A stretch of 63,318 nucleotides of DNA from Cellvibrio mixtus subsp. mixtus J3-8 (GCF_000766945.1 NZ_ALBT01000079.1:1-63318); one strand, 5' to 3'. Counted from the first letter of the stretch, positions 51,441 through 61,652 are shown. Program-made: numbers and translations. The notes: generated by a model not told the origin, from the sequence alone.

Positions 51441-52763
51441 TTAAAAAATCCAGTTAGCTTGCACGCCCACTACATTTACCGATGCATCAAAATTACCTTC
51501 AACATGGTGACCTGTTTGCAAATTGGTATTGTTGATATGGGCATCATCAACTTTTATGTAAGCGTAACCCAGGTCCATTGAAAAATCGTTGGAGAAGCGG
51601 TAATTAAAACCACCGGTAAACCATAAGCGATTTTCATCCGGGATGCGCGGGTTTACCAATGCCGGGTTGGTTTGCGGTGCCTCATCATAGGCAATACCAA
51701 AACGCCATGACCATGGGCAGTCAGATTTATAACTAAGGCCCAATGCATACCGCATTGAATCTTCGTATTCCAAATCCAGTCGGCTCACGGTGAGATTATT
51801 GCCAGTGTTGATGACATCAATGGTGTTAATGCTGCTCCATTGGGTCCAGGCAATATCGGTGTGGACCCACCAATAATCGGAGAAACGATGTGAAGCACTA
51901 AATGTTAGGGTATCGGGCAATTCAACACTGGCTTTTGCGTCACCCGACAATGTATTTAATGTTGCCGCGCAAATAGTGCCGGTTGTTGGCGCTGGTGGTG
52001 CACCGGTAGGGAACCCGGCACCGGGCCTGCACAATGCATTTAACGTAAATGTTGCATCACCTTCCAGGTCAAACTCTCCGCCTTGCCTCCACAGCAATCC
52101 GAAGCGTGTGCGATCAGTAGGTTTAAAAAATAGACTTACATCGCCAACAATATCGTCGTCATCGCCCTGGATTTTTGCGCTGCTGTCGGTTGCCGGTTGA
52201 GGATTCACGCCAAGTGTTGAGTCGACCTGGCTTTTCAGTGTTACATCAGCAGTTTGATAATCCAATCCCACACCTAATGACCATTGCTCATTTAATTCAA
52301 TTGCAAGCACGGCATTGATATTTGCAACTTCGAGCTCGCTATGTGTTGCAAGGTAACGGCCAGTCCATTCATCACCGTATTTACTGGCTAATCCATAAGG
52401 TGCATTTACTCCGAGGCCCAGTGTTAATTTTTCGGTGAGTGGTTGTACCCAATAAATATTGGGTACGTAACCTGTCTCGTTGGTTTTACCTGTTGTTCCA
52501 TTAGTGTTGGAGTTAGTGTTATTGAATTCCGCGCTGGTAAATATCGCATTTACACCCAATGTAAGAGTGGGGTCTTTTAATTCACTCAGCGATGCAGGAT
52601 TAAAAAATACACTGGTTGCATCTTTGGTATCGGATGCAGTGCCTGCAAACGCTTGCCCTAAAAAGGCGGGGCTTTGTTCGAGTATTTGAAATGATGCAGC
52701 GTGGGATAATACGGGCAGCATTAAACCAATGCTGGTAACGAGCGCGCGACGAGTGAATCTCAT
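51441..52763 (-). CDS. FadL/OmpP1-type outer-membrane transporter
   Basis: FadL proteins carry long-chain fatty acids and other hydrophobic compounds across the outer membrane. The start at 52763 (MRFTRRALVTSIG) is four bases after a strong AGGAGG. After a signal peptide (ends LSHAA) comes the FadL N-terminal hatch (SFQILEQSPAFLGQAFAGTASDTKDATSVFFNPASLSEL), then a barrel of about 390 residues with a final aromatic (ANWIF). The 440-residue length is normal. A 17-base direct repeat lies in its promoter region. Confidence 0.9.
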   Translation of the reverse strand: MRFTRRALVTSIGLMLPVLSHAASFQILEQSPAFLGQAFAGTASDTKDATSVFFNPASLSELKDPTLTLGVNAIFTSAEFNNTNSNTNGTTGKTNETGYVPNIYWVQPLTEKLTLGLGVNAPYGLASKYGDEWTGRYLATHSELEVANINAVLAIELNEQWSLGVGLDYQTADVTLKSQVDSTLGVNPQPATDSSAKIQGDDDDIVGDVSLFFKPTDRTRFGLLWRQGGEFDLEGDATFTLNALCRPGAGFPTGAPPAPTTGTICAATLNTLSGDAKASVELPDTLTFSASHRFSDYWWVHTDIAWTQWSSINTIDVINTGNNLTVSRLDLEYEDSMRYALGLSYKSDCPWSWRFGIAYDEAPQTNPALVNPRIPDENRLWFTGGFNYRFSNDFSMDLGYAYIKVDDAHINNTNLQTGHHVEGNFDASVNVVGVQANWIF

Positions 52764-52800
52764 AAAGCCTCCTGAATACAACAAATTGATTCAACCAGGT

Positions 52801-52831
52801 CTTCTTAGTCTAGTTGCCTTCTTAGTCTAGT
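52801..52831. repeat. direct repeat in the FadL-type promoter
   Basis: CTTCTTAGTCTAGT occurs twice with a period of 17 bases (52801-52814 and 52818-52831), 38 to 68 bases upstream of the start codon. Two identical sites are suggestive of regulator binding, perhaps to couple transport with substrate. Confidence 0.5.
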
Positions 52832-52977
52832 AGATGGTTAAAAAGTTTTTATCAGAGGGGGAATAATCGATTGGGAAATGTAAATGTGTGGAGCAATGCG
52901 ACAAAATGCTGGCAGGTTTGAACAAATTGAAAATATTGCAGACTAAAAATATCTGTAGATATGAAATTTAAAGATAT

Positions 52978-53004
52978 AAAAAATGCATCATTGAAAATGA
53001 TGCA
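52978..53004 (-). terminator. terminator of purD
   Basis: Read on the minus strand, TGCATCAT-TTTCA-ATGATGCA is followed by six T, 29 bases past the purD stop. Confidence 0.8.
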
Positions 53005-53032
53005 CTTTCAAGACTACAAGCACCCGGAGTGT

Positions 53033-54319
53033 TTACTGTTTTTCGCGAGCGATAGCGCGGTATGCAATATCGTTACGGTAAAACATTCCGTTCCAGCTAA
53101 TTTGTTCAGCGAGTTTATATGCGCGTTGTTGTGCTTCAGAAACACTGTTGCCCAGCGCAGTAGAACAAAGCACGCGACCACCATTAGTGACAGTGTTGCC
53201 ATCTTTTTGCGCAGTGCCTGCGTGGAAAACTTTTTCGCCTGCAACTTCTGTAGTTGGTAAACCTGAAATGACATCGCCTTTGTTGTAACTGTCAGGATAA
53301 CCGCCAGCGGCCAATACAATACCTACTGATGCACGAGAGTCCCAATCAGCAGTGGTTTTATCCAGGTCACCTTTCAATGCTGCCAAACACAACTCGACCA
53401 AATCTGATTGCAAGCGCAACATAATCGGTTGGGTTTCGGGATCACCAAAACGGCAGTTGTATTCGATAACTTTTGAATTGCCCGCTGCATCAATCATCAA
53501 ACCGGCATACAAAAAGCCAACGTAGGTATTACCTTCAGCAGCCATGCCATTTACGGTTGGATAAATAATTTCTTTCATCACGCGATCATGCACCGCTTGC
53601 GTCACAACCGGTGCAGGAGAATAAGCACCCATACCGCCAGTGTTCGGGCCGGTGTCGCCATCGCCAACGCGTTTATGATCCTGGCTGGTTGCCATCGGCA
53701 ATACATTTTTGCCGTCGACCATCACAATAAAGCTGGCTTCTTCGCCTGCCAAAAATTCTTCAATTACCACGCGGCAACCGGCATCGCCAAATGCATTGCC
53801 TGACAGCATATCGCGCACTGCATCTTCAGCTTGCTGCAATGTTTCGGCAACGATTACACCTTTACCGGCAGCGAGGCCATCCGCTTTAATTACGATCGGA
53901 GCACCTTTTTCGCGCAAGTAGGCGAGGGCAGGTTCCACTTCGATAAAATTTTGGTAATCAGCAGTAGGAATTTTATGGCGCGCTAGGAAATCTTTAGTAA
54001 AGGCTTTTGAGCCTTCCAATTGCGCTGCACCTTTGCTTGGACCGAAGCATAATAAATTGCGCGCTTGAAAATAATCTACCACGCCAGCAACCAGTGGCAC
54101 TTCCGGCCCAACAATTGTCAAGCCAACATTATTTTGTTCAGCGAAATTTGCCAATGCTTCAAAATTTAAAACGTCGATAGCAACGTTTTCCAATTTTGCT
54201 TCCAGTGCGGTACCCGCATTGCCCGGAGCAACAAATACTTTTTCGACTTGCGCGCTTTGCGCCGCTTTCCATGCAAGGGCATGTTCACGGCCACCGCTGC
54301 CAATAATTAATACGTTCAT
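53033..54319 (-). CDS. purD: phosphoribosylamine-glycine ligase PurD
   Basis: PurD (GAR synthetase) makes the second purine intermediate from phosphoribosylamine, glycine and ATP. The 428-residue ATP-grasp protein begins MNVLIIGSGGREHALAWKAAQS, has VIKADGLAAGKGVIVAET and EFLAGEEASFIVMVDG, and closes normally. It follows purH on the minus strand; between them is an 88-base inverted repeat. Confidence 0.96.
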   Translation of the reverse strand: MNVLIIGSGGREHALAWKAAQSAQVEKVFVAPGNAGTALEAKLENVAIDVLNFEALANFAEQNNVGLTIVGPEVPLVAGVVDYFQARNLLCFGPSKGAAQLEGSKAFTKDFLARHKIPTADYQNFIEVEPALAYLREKGAPIVIKADGLAAGKGVIVAETLQQAEDAVRDMLSGNAFGDAGCRVVIEEFLAGEEASFIVMVDGKNVLPMATSQDHKRVGDGDTGPNTGGMGAYSPAPVVTQAVHDRVMKEIIYPTVNGMAAEGNTYVGFLYAGLMIDAAGNSKVIEYNCRFGDPETQPIMLRLQSDLVELCLAALKGDLDKTTADWDSRASVGIVLAAGGYPDSYNKGDVISGLPTTEVAGEKVFHAGTAQKDGNTVTNGGRVLCSTALGNSVSEAQQRAYKLAEQISWNGMFYRNDIAYRAIAREKQ

Positions 54320-54346
54320 AAAATTAATATCTTTTTAAGTCGTTTA

Positions 54347-54434
54347 CGTAGGTTGGGCAGCAATGCCCAACACTAATTAATTTTTTGATCACTATGTTGG
54401 GCATTGCTGCCTGCGCGGCGCGGCCCAACCTACG
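54347..54434. repeat. palindromic REP/MITE-like element between purH and purD
   Basis: The outer arms CGTAGGTTGGGC (54347-54358) and GCCCAACCTACG (54423-54434), with inner arms GGGCAGCAATGCCCAACA and TGTTGGGCATTGCTGCC, form a nested palindrome of 88 bases. The GTAGGTTGGG...CCCAACCTAC core is a repeat I recall from several gammaproteobacteria. It interrupts the purH-purD intergenic region and may form a cruciform or stabilise the 3' end of the purH message. Confidence 0.7.
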
Positions 54435-54450
54435 AAATTAACGAATTCAA

Positions 54451-56031
54451 TTAATGACGGAAATGGCGCATACCGGTGAATACCATCGCCATACCGTGTT
54501 CGTCGGCAGCAGCGATAACTTCCGCATCGCGCATCGAACCACCGGGTTGGATTACGGCGGCAATACCGACTTTCGCCGCGTTATCAATACCATCGCGGAA
54601 CGGGAAGAATGCGTCGGAAGCCATTACGGAGCCGGCAACTTGCAAGCCTGCATGCTCCGCTTTAATTGCAGCGATACGCGCGGAATTTACGCGGCTCATT
54701 TGGCCTGCACCCACACCAATAGTGTGTTGGTTTTTTGCGTAAATAATGGCATTGGATTTTACAAACTTGGCGACTTTCCATGCGAACAATAAATCTTTGA
54801 TTTCTTCAGCTGTTGGTGCGCGCTTGGTGACGATTTTCAAATCGCTTTCAGTGATGATGCCATCATCGCGATCTTGTACTAATAAACCGCCGTTGACGCG
54901 TTTGTAATCCAGACCTTTAACGCGCACCGAACTCCATTCACCGGTTGCCAGCAAACGTACGTTTTGTTTTGCTTTAACAATTTCGATAGCTTCTGCGGAA
55001 ACGCTGGGTGCGATAATAACTTCTACAAATTGACGTTCAACTATCGCTTTGGCAGTTTCTGCATCCAGTTCGCGGTTGAACGCGATAATGCCGCCAAATG
55101 CAGATTCGCTATCGGTAGAGTAGGCCAGGTCGTATGCGTGTTTAATCGATTCTGCGACCGCAACACCGCACGGGTTTGCATGTTTAACAATAACGCACGC
55201 GGGTTCACTAAATGATTTTACAGTTTCCAGTGCAGCGTCGGTATCAGCAACGTTGTTGTAAGAAAGTTCTTTTCCTTGCAATTGTTTTGCAGAAGCAATA
55301 CCTACTTCCTGCGGATTTTTTTCCACATAGAAAGCGGCTTTCTGGTGCGGGTTTTCACCGTAACGCATTTCCTGTGCTTTGATAAATTGGGTGTTGAAAG
55401 TGCGCGGGAAATCAACGCTGCCGCCCTCTACCAGGCGACCAAAATAATTGGCAATAGCGCCATCGTAAGCAGCGGTATGTTCATAGGCTTTAATTGCCAG
55501 ATCGAAACGGGTTTTTAATGAAGTGCTACCGTTGTTTGCTTTTAATTCGGCAAGAATATTGGCGTAGTCTGATGCGTTAACAACAATATTTACGTGGGCA
55601 TGATTTTTTGCAGCGGCGCGAACCATGGTGGGGCCGCCGATATCAATATTTTCTACCGCGTCCTCCAATGAGCAATCTTTATTGGCGACGGTTTTTTCAA
55701 ATGGATACAAATTCACAACGACCATATCAATCGCACTGATACCGTGTTGTGACATCACGCCTTCATCAATACCGCGACGCCCCAAAATACCACCGTGAAC
55801 TTTCGGGTGCAGGGTTTTTACGCGGCCATCCATCATTTCCGGAAAACCGGTGTAGTCGGAGACTTCAATTGCGGGAATCTTGTTTTCGGTAAGTAATTTA
55901 AAAGTACCACCGGTCGATAAAATTTCTACGCCCTGAGCGTGCAAGGCCTGGGCAAATTCAACAATGCCGGTTTTATCAGATACGCTGATCAGTGCGCGTT
56001 TGACTGCAACAAGATCGGAAGTAGTAGACAT
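54451..56031 (-). CDS. purH: AICAR transformylase / IMP cyclohydrolase PurH
   Basis: PurH carries the last two steps to IMP. The 526-residue protein has the N-terminal MGS-like cyclohydrolase ([33 protein letters not shown]) and the C-terminal transformylase ([66 protein letters not shown]). Shine-Dalgarno AGGA seven bases before the ATG. First gene of purH-purD. Confidence 0.97.
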   Translation of the reverse strand: MSTTSDLVAVKRALISVSDKTGIVEFAQALHAQGVEILSTGGTFKLLTENKIPAIEVSDYTGFPEMMDGRVKTLHPKVHGGILGRRGIDEGVMSQHGISAIDMVVVNLYPFEKTVANKDCSLEDAVENIDIGGPTMVRAAAKNHAHVNIVVNASDYANILAELKANNGSTSLKTRFDLAIKAYEHTAAYDGAIANYFGRLVEGGSVDFPRTFNTQFIKAQEMRYGENPHQKAAFYVEKNPQEVGIASAKQLQGKELSYNNVADTDAALETVKSFSEPACVIVKHANPCGVAVAESIKHAYDLAYSTDSESAFGGIIAFNRELDAETAKAIVERQFVEVIIAPSVSAEAIEIVKAKQNVRLLATGEWSSVRVKGLDYKRVNGGLLVQDRDDGIITESDLKIVTKRAPTAEEIKDLLFAWKVAKFVKSNAIIYAKNQHTIGVGAGQMSRVNSARIAAIKAEHAGLQVAGSVMASDAFFPFRDGIDNAAKVGIAAVIQPGGSMRDAEVIAAADEHGMAMVFTGMRHFRH

Positions 56032-56101
56032 ACACAGTTCCTGTAGATGAGAAAGTTAAAGCGGAAAACGGTAATACCAAAAATAAGAGTTGCTAAAAAG
56101 C

Positions 56102-56134
56102 AAAAGGGGTGGAAACGAATTACCACCCCTTTTT
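56102..56134 (-). terminator. terminator after fis
   Basis: GGGGTGG...CCACCCC stem (56106-56112 with 56123-56129) with T-rich flank on both strands, 26 bases past the fis stop and before the purH promoter. Confidence 0.75.
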
Positions 56135-56159
56135 TATTTGCCATGCGGCGCTGGAAAAA

Positions 56160-56456
56160 TTACAGCAGGCCGTATTGCTTCAGTTTTTTGCGCAGAGTGC
56201 CACGGTTCAAACCTAATACTTGTGCAGCGCGGGTTTGGTTGTGACGGGTGTACTTCAATACGATTTCCAACATCGGTGCTTCTACTTCAGCGAGTACCAT
56301 TTCGTAAACGTTGCTAACGTCCTGGCCGTCCAAATGTTTGAAGTAATTTTCCATGGCTTGCTCTACACAGCCGCGCAGTGATTGAGCTTGTACTGGTTGG
56401 TTCGGGTTTGCAGCTTGTGCTGGGGTTGATTCAGCAAAGAAAGTTGCAGTATTCAT
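56160..56456 (-). CDS. fis: DNA-binding protein Fis
   Basis: The 98-residue nucleoid protein has the Fis C-terminal helix-turn-helix ([38 protein letters not shown]) and the N-terminal activation region. It overlaps dusB by four bases (ATGA), the conserved dusB-fis arrangement in which translation is coupled. Confidence 0.97.
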   Translation of the reverse strand: MNTATFFAESTPAQAANPNQPVQAQSLRGCVEQAMENYFKHLDGQDVSNVYEMVLAEVEAPMLEIVLKYTRHNQTRAAQVLGLNRGTLRKKLKQYGLL

Positions 56457-57442
56457 GCGGCTTTTTCCTCTTTCGTAAGCAGCTGTTCAAAGAAATTTTG
56501 AATGCTGGTTTGTTGTTCTTCCGCGTTATCTATAGCGTTAAAGGTTTTGCGAAATACTTCGCTGCCAGGAACCGTTTGCAAATACCAACTCGCGTGTTTG
56601 CGAGCGATACGCGGCCCCATAAACTCACCATAAAAACGGTATAGCTCACACAGATGGGTACATAAAATATCCCTGACTTCCACCAGGGATGGTTCGGGTA
56701 ATTGCTCACCGGTACGCAGGTAATGCGCAATTTCCCGGAAGATCCAGGGGCGACCTTGCGCGGCCCGCCCAATCATCACCGCCGCTGCACCTGTGTGATC
56801 CAATACAGCTTTGGCTTTTTGCGGTGAATCTATATCGCCATTGGCAAACACCGGAATGTTCACGGCATTGACAACGCTGGCAATAGTGTCGTACTCGGCC
56901 TCGCCCAGAAAGGCGTCAGCGCGGGTGCGACCGTGAAGTGCGAGGGCCTGTATGCCTGCATCTTCGGCAATGTGTGCAATACGCACCGCATTGCGTTGTT
57001 CGTTGCTCCAGCCGGTACGGAATTTCAGTGTGACGGGAATGTCCACTGCACTCACTACGGCGTGCAATATTTCAGTTACGAGTTGCTCGTCTTTGAGCAG
57101 GGCCGATCCGGCGGCTTTTTTGCAGACTTTCTTGGCCGGGCAGCCCATGTTGATATCAATAATCTGCGCACCGTTAGCGGCGTTAAGGCGCGCTGCTTCC
57201 GCCATCATTTCCGGATCGCCACCAGCAATTTGCACTGCAATCGGCTCGGCCTCACCGGTATGGTCCATCCTCAGGCTACTTTTACGGCTGCTCCAAAGGT
57301 TTGAGTCAGCCGTCAACATTTCCGACACCACCAGGCCAGCGCCCAATGAGCGGCATAGCTGGCGGAATGGCCTGTCAGTAACACCGGCCATGGGCGCGAG
57401 TATGACCTTGGAGTCTATGCAATAAGGGCCGATGTTGAACAC
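56453..57442 (-). CDS. dusB: tRNA-dihydrouridine synthase DusB
   Basis: DusB makes dihydrouridine at position 17 of tRNA. The 329-residue FMN-binding TIM barrel has [19 protein letters not shown], the catalytic cysteine in [35 protein letters not shown], and [11 protein letters not shown], plus [20 protein letters not shown]-terminal helical domain of about 100 residues follows. First gene of dusB-fis. Confidence 0.96.
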   Translation of the reverse strand: MFNIGPYCIDSKVILAPMAGVTDRPFRQLCRSLGAGLVVSEMLTADSNLWSSRKSSLRMDHTGEAEPIAVQIAGGDPEMMAEAARLNAANGAQIIDINMGCPAKKVCKKAAGSALLKDEQLVTEILHAVVSAVDIPVTLKFRTGWSNEQRNAVRIAHIAEDAGIQALALHGRTRADAFLGEAEYDTIASVVNAVNIPVFANGDIDSPQKAKAVLDHTGAAAVMIGRAAQGRPWIFREIAHYLRTGEQLPEPSLVEVRDILCTHLCELYRFYGEFMGPRIARKHASWYLQTVPGSEVFRKTFNAIDNAEEQQTSIQNFFEQLLTKEEKAA

Positions 57443-57671
57443 GTGTAATTTGCCGTTAACTCAGTTTGCCAATAACAGCGAAGGCTGGCGCTAGCAGAAT
57501 CACTCCGCTTAAAAACTGAGCCGGGCCTTGCGTTAAAGGGGCGCCATGATACCCGTTTGGGCTGGGGTTGGGAACGTAAAAAACGTAAAAAACGGTGTTT
57601 TTTTGAGCGATAAAAACAGCCTTTTTTAGTGATTTCGGGTTGCAAAAAAGTGTGATTTGGGGCAGCAGTTG

Positions 57672-58664
57672 TTACTGCTCTGTTAGCGGGTCATAAAGAT
57701 AGGTTTCGTAATCGCGCGACAAATGTTTGATCAATGGATTTTCCATTTTTACGAGATTGCGTTTTGGTAAGTCCGCCGCTCGCAATCCCTGGATGTGACG
57801 TTTACGCCAGAGCTTGTTAAACGAGCCGTCTTTATAGGCGATTTCCAAACCGTGTTTGATGCGATCCAGCATTTGCTGGTTATCTTTGTGTGCAAAGAAG
57901 AATTTTGGCAGCGGGTAATACAGGGCGAGTTGCGTGTCGCTAGTGAGCCCAAGGCTGCTTTCATGGGCTTGTTCATAAAAATACTCGGAGGGGCCGCGAC
58001 AAAATAAATCGACGCGGCCCGCTTTGGTCATGCGGAACAGGTTAATTACGCTATTGGCTTCGACTACTTGCAGATGGTTGTGGCGAAGCACTTTGGTATC
58101 TGCCCAACCAATGCCTGTTCCAAAGGTGAAGTGTTTAAGTTGTTCTGTGCGGGTAATCGTGCTGACCCTGGCTTTCAATGCGTCACGCATAAAGCATATG
58201 CGATAGCTAAGTGCTCCCCGGTCCAGTGGAAAAGGGATATAAGCCAGCTTTTCCTGATTGGCTAGGTCATCCTCGTAGCTGATTTGCAGTACCAGGTTGG
58301 GGTAAATGTTGTTATGCATTGCTGCTAGTGCGCGGGCGCGATTCATGGGTGGGAGGCCGCGCAACTCATAGGGGCCATACTCTGCACGCGTTTTTTCCAG
58401 TGCCAGGCGCAATACATCTACTTCGTGCAGTTCCTGCTCCGGGCTAGCGATTTCCGGCAGCTTATGGGTAACGATCAGGAGTTGGCTGTCAGGCGGTTGT
58501 TTGGTGGGATCCGGCTGCGCGCGCTCATCGGCAAATACAATAGGGGCGACGATAAGTAATAGGTAAAACAAAAATCCAGGTTTGTTGGGCCTGAAAAAAT
58601 AGTGATAACACTGGCTCCCGGTTTGGGTTAATTGATCGGTGATAACGCCATAATCCATTTTCAT
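57672..58664 (-). CDS. exported amino-acid-binding-like protein (SBP_bac_3 type)
   Basis: The 330-residue protein has an N-terminal membrane/signal segment (about 28-44) and a periplasmic binding-protein fold of the bacterial extracellular solute-binding family 3, with a GIGWADTKVLRHNHLQVVEANSVINLFRMTKAGRVDLFCRGPSEYFYE segment typical of these domains. The conserved Arg/Asp of amino-acid binders is not obvious. It has no transporter partner, so it may be an orphan sensor or periplasmic protein. It is inserted between DUF3426 and dusB in an otherwise conserved order. Start codon is uncertain, ATG 58664 or 58658. Confidence 0.75.
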   Translation of the reverse strand: MKMDYGVITDQLTQTGSQCYHYFFRPNKPGFLFYLLLIVAPIVFADERAQPDPTKQPPDSQLLIVTHKLPEIASPEQELHEVDVLRLALEKTRAEYGPYELRGLPPMNRARALAAMHNNIYPNLVLQISYEDDLANQEKLAYIPFPLDRGALSYRICFMRDALKARVSTITRTEQLKHFTFGTGIGWADTKVLRHNHLQVVEANSVINLFRMTKAGRVDLFCRGPSEYFYEQAHESSLGLTSDTQLALYYPLPKFFFAHKDNQQMLDRIKHGLEIAYKDGSFNKLWRKRHIQGLRAADLPKRNLVKMENPLIKHLSRDYETYLYDPLTEQ

Positions 58665-58723
58665 TGCTTGGTTACCAGCTTGATCCTGCAGTATGGGGAG
58701 CCGTAATTATGTGTAAGTGGTTC

Positions 58724-60409
58724 TTAATTCGGATGGTTTTGCTGGCGCAGTACTTTCACTCGATAGTTGACCGCTTGTTCACCGGGGTCAACGACATCAA
58801 ACGTTAAATGAACCGGTTGTTTTCTTGGCATGTGAGTGGTGCCGGCAGCTTCCCCTCCAAGATATTCACCGGGCGAAAAGCGTCGTGACGCTATTACGTT
58901 TTCATCGATATTGGTAAATACCAGTTCCAGATCCGGATAGGGTTGTTCAAAGGGGGCATTATTTACGATCAATACATCGATCTCTAATGCATTTTCAATG
59001 GTGGGGTGATCACCGATTACCAGGTTGTATGCGAGTATCTGGCTGGTATCAATCAGGGATGGTACTTCGCATTTCAGGTAGGGACATATAAATGTATAAG
59101 CCGTTCTGTAGGGTTCTACACGGCTAAAGTAATCAAACTTAAACCAGGCCAACTGCACAACCAGCGCAAGCAGTGCAAGCAAGCTTAACGCTGGCCACAG
59201 TTTGCGTTGATACCATCGGCGCATGCGTTTGGCGGTGAATTCGATGGGGGCCGGTATGATGTTCATTAGCAACGCGGTACGTGAACCATCATAAGCGCGA
59301 ATTTTCGGTTGGGTTTTTACCTGGCGTTTGGGTGAATCATCCTGGGTGGCATTTTCATCGGGTGTTTCAAAAATGCTCGGGTCGGGCGCATTGGGGGTTG
59401 GATTTGCCTGCGGCGCTTTAAAACCGTTGTGATCAGGAATGCTCGCCAGTTCGTCACTCAGGATAAAGTCATCTGCTACTTTTCCTGGTTCTTTATCTTC
59501 CGCTGGTGTGGGCGGCGCGGGCTCAGCTTCGCCGATCAGGCTGAACATTAAGCCGGGCGCTGAAGGTGCTGGCCCAGATGGTTCTGCTACAGGTGCATTT
59601 GCTTCATAGTCGTTTGCATGCAAATCTTCATCATTAGCGATGACAGGTTTTTTCTGCGCCACATATCGCGGTGCTTCCTGGTCCTCATCGTCGATCAGCA
59701 TTTCTGCCCAGGATTCATCGGCGCTATGCAGGTCTTCCTTGTCGTCCTGATGGCGAATCTTGCGCTCAAACAGCGATACTTCGGCCTTGGGCGTCGTATC
59801 TATATCCATAAAACTGTCGAACTCATAGCTCTTGGTATCGGATTTGGTGTCATCCATATCGTCACTAATGAGTATGTCATCACCGTGTGATAGCGACGAT
59901 TTATCCAGTACCCGTACTACCGGCTTTTGCGGTTCGAGCTTTGGTAGTGGTGCGGCACTAACGGGGGTGGGCGCTATTGGCAATGGTTTGATGCTGCTTA
60001 GGATTGCCAGTTGCTCAGGTTGATTCGCCGGGGTATTGGTGGGTAGCGATGTAGTTGCTGCAACTTTGTGCGCCGGGGCTGCCGGTGTTGTTGCAGGTTT
60101 TGCGGGTGGTGAATTTACCGCGATAGACGATATCGGATTTATCAGCGGCTTGGTGCTGGCTTCCGGTTTTGCGTTGGCCGGAGCGGGTGCTTTTTCGGGA
60201 GCCGCAGTTTTGATGGGGTCTACAGGTGTGGGCGATTCAGCGATTTTTGGAGTTGCAGCCGCTACCAGATAATCCATCGCTTTGAATACATTCAAGCAAG
60301 AACCGCAACGCACAGCGCCATTGGCGGATTGCAATTGTGCCTGGGTTATCCGAAAGGCAGTTCCACACTTGGGGCAGCGGGTGATCTGTTGGTTACTCGC
60401 AGAGGTCAT
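58724..60409 (-). CDS. zinc-ribbon and DUF3426 membrane protein
   Basis: A 561-residue protein: N-terminal zinc ribbon with Cys12, Cys15, Cys35 and Cys38 (RCPKCGTAFRITQ...RCGSCLNVF), a long Pro/Ala/Asp-rich disordered region (about 50-390), a membrane segment (about 410-430) and a C-terminal DUF3426 domain in the periplasm (about 435-555; TRIKVEVLRQQ-like VNYRVKVLRQQNHPN end). Proteins of this type lie next to prmA in Pseudomonas and relatives. Role unknown. It follows prmA on the minus strand with a 144-base gap. Confidence 0.88.
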   Translation of the reverse strand: MTSASNQQITRCPKCGTAFRITQAQLQSANGAVRCGSCLNVFKAMDYLVAAATPKIAESPTPVDPIKTAAPEKAPAPANAKPEASTKPLINPISSIAVNSPPAKPATTPAAPAHKVAATTSLPTNTPANQPEQLAILSSIKPLPIAPTPVSAAPLPKLEPQKPVVRVLDKSSLSHGDDILISDDMDDTKSDTKSYEFDSFMDIDTTPKAEVSLFERKIRHQDDKEDLHSADESWAEMLIDDEDQEAPRYVAQKKPVIANDEDLHANDYEANAPVAEPSGPAPSAPGLMFSLIGEAEPAPPTPAEDKEPGKVADDFILSDELASIPDHNGFKAPQANPTPNAPDPSIFETPDENATQDDSPKRQVKTQPKIRAYDGSRTALLMNIIPAPIEFTAKRMRRWYQRKLWPALSLLALLALVVQLAWFKFDYFSRVEPYRTAYTFICPYLKCEVPSLIDTSQILAYNLVIGDHPTIENALEIDVLIVNNAPFEQPYPDLELVFTNIDENVIASRRFSPGEYLGGEAAGTTHMPRKQPVHLTFDVVDPGEQAVNYRVKVLRQQNHPN

Positions 60410-60553
60410 ACATCAAGGCCCTTAAAAACCGCTTCAAATTTATTATCGAGACCTGACAGTGTAACTATCAGGAGACGTGCGGTAAATTCCAGCGACAACT
60501 GGTCATCACGGTCTCCATCAACAATGCCAACTGCCTCACTTTTATCTGACTTG

Positions 60554-61438
60554 TTATGGTTGAGTTTTCGTTGCTGTCAAGCGTACCCATTCTTCCTGTT
60601 CGGCGATAGGGTCAAAGGTAAACCAGGGCTCGTAAGCCGCCATGACGGTTTTGGCCTGTACAGCCAGGATGCCAGACAGGCAAATTTTGCCCCCGACTTT
60701 GGTCATCGCATTCAATGCTGGCGCCAATTCCGCCAGGGGGCCAGCAAGGATATTGGCGAGCATTACATCGGCCTGGCCTGTGGGGCAATCCGGTGGCAGA
60801 TAAACGGGCATGGCATCTTCAGGTAGATTGTTGCGCTTGGCATTTTCCGTTGTGGCCAATAAGGCTTGGGGATCTATGTCTACACCAATCACTTTTTTGG
60901 CGCCGAGTAGTAGTGTCGCAATTCCAAGGATGCCTGAGCCGCAGCCATAATCCACTACTTCAAGATCAGTGAAATCCTGCTGGTCGATCCATTGCATGCA
61001 CAAAAATGTAGTCGGATGGGTGCCAGTGCCGAAGGCCAGGCCCGGGTCGAGCATCAAATTGACTTTTTCCGGTTCGGGGGGTTGTTGCCAGCTAGGGCAA
61101 ATCCACAAGCGTTCACCGCAGCGGATTGCATGGTAATTTGCCATCCACTCGCGTTCCCAATCTTTATCTTCGAGCTGTTCCCAAAAGTGTTCCGGTAACG
61201 GATTTCCGAAACGGCGCTCTGCCAGCGCAATCGTTTTTGCGGTGTCAATTTCGGCATCAAACAGCCCGGTCATTTTCACGCTATCCCATAATGGGGTTTC
61301 GCCAAGGCCGGGTTCGAGGATGGGTTGATCGGCATTGTCTTGTAAGGTGACTGATGCCGCGCCACACGCTAGCAGCGAATCTTCAAGTGATTCGACATAA
61401 CGGCGCGGGGTAATAATTTTAAGTTGCAGCCAGGGCAT
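60554..61438 (-). CDS. prmA: ribosomal protein L11 methyltransferase PrmA
   Basis: PrmA trimethylates L11. The start at 61438 (MPWLQLKIITPRRYVESLEDSLLACGAASVTLQDN) matches the family and gives 294 residues; an earlier in-frame ATG at 61474 has no support. The SAM-binding motif is VVDYGCGSGILGIATLLLGA with VDIDPQALLATTENAKRN. The gene lies between accC and the DUF3426 gene, as in Pseudomonas. Confidence 0.96.
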   Translation of the reverse strand: MPWLQLKIITPRRYVESLEDSLLACGAASVTLQDNADQPILEPGLGETPLWDSVKMTGLFDAEIDTAKTIALAERRFGNPLPEHFWEQLEDKDWEREWMANYHAIRCGERLWICPSWQQPPEPEKVNLMLDPGLAFGTGTHPTTFLCMQWIDQQDFTDLEVVDYGCGSGILGIATLLLGAKKVIGVDIDPQALLATTENAKRNNLPEDAMPVYLPPDCPTGQADVMLANILAGPLAELAPALNAMTKVGGKICLSGILAVQAKTVMAAYEPWFTFDPIAEQEEWVRLTATKTQP

Positions 61439-61500
61439 AGGTTTTAATTCTTGATGATTGATGGTTCGTCGCAATTGATCGTTTGTAAAAATTGATCGTT

Positions 61501-61634
61501 CGTAGGAGCGCCAATTTTAACGTGGCAAGTATCGCGCCCTTGAATTATTACACCCGATATTTTCCAGGTTGGAATCATGGATGCCGATTATGAATGGTGC
61601 AATGTAAAAGGGCGCGATAAATCGCGCCCCTACG
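61501..61634. repeat. REP-like inverted repeat between prmA and accC
   Basis: Arms CGTAGGAGCGCC (61501-61512) and a right part GGGCGCGAT-AA-ATCGCGCCC (61610-61629) followed by CTACG (61630-61634) form a palindromic element with the internal hairpin as its strongest part. ATCGCGCCC appears again at 61531. The sequence class GTAGGGGCGCGATTTATCGCGCCC is a common dispersed repeat in gammaproteobacteria. It lies in the 178-base gap and could stabilise the accC message or mark a former insertion. Confidence 0.6.
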
Positions 61635-61652
61635 ATCAAAAATCAGCGATTT

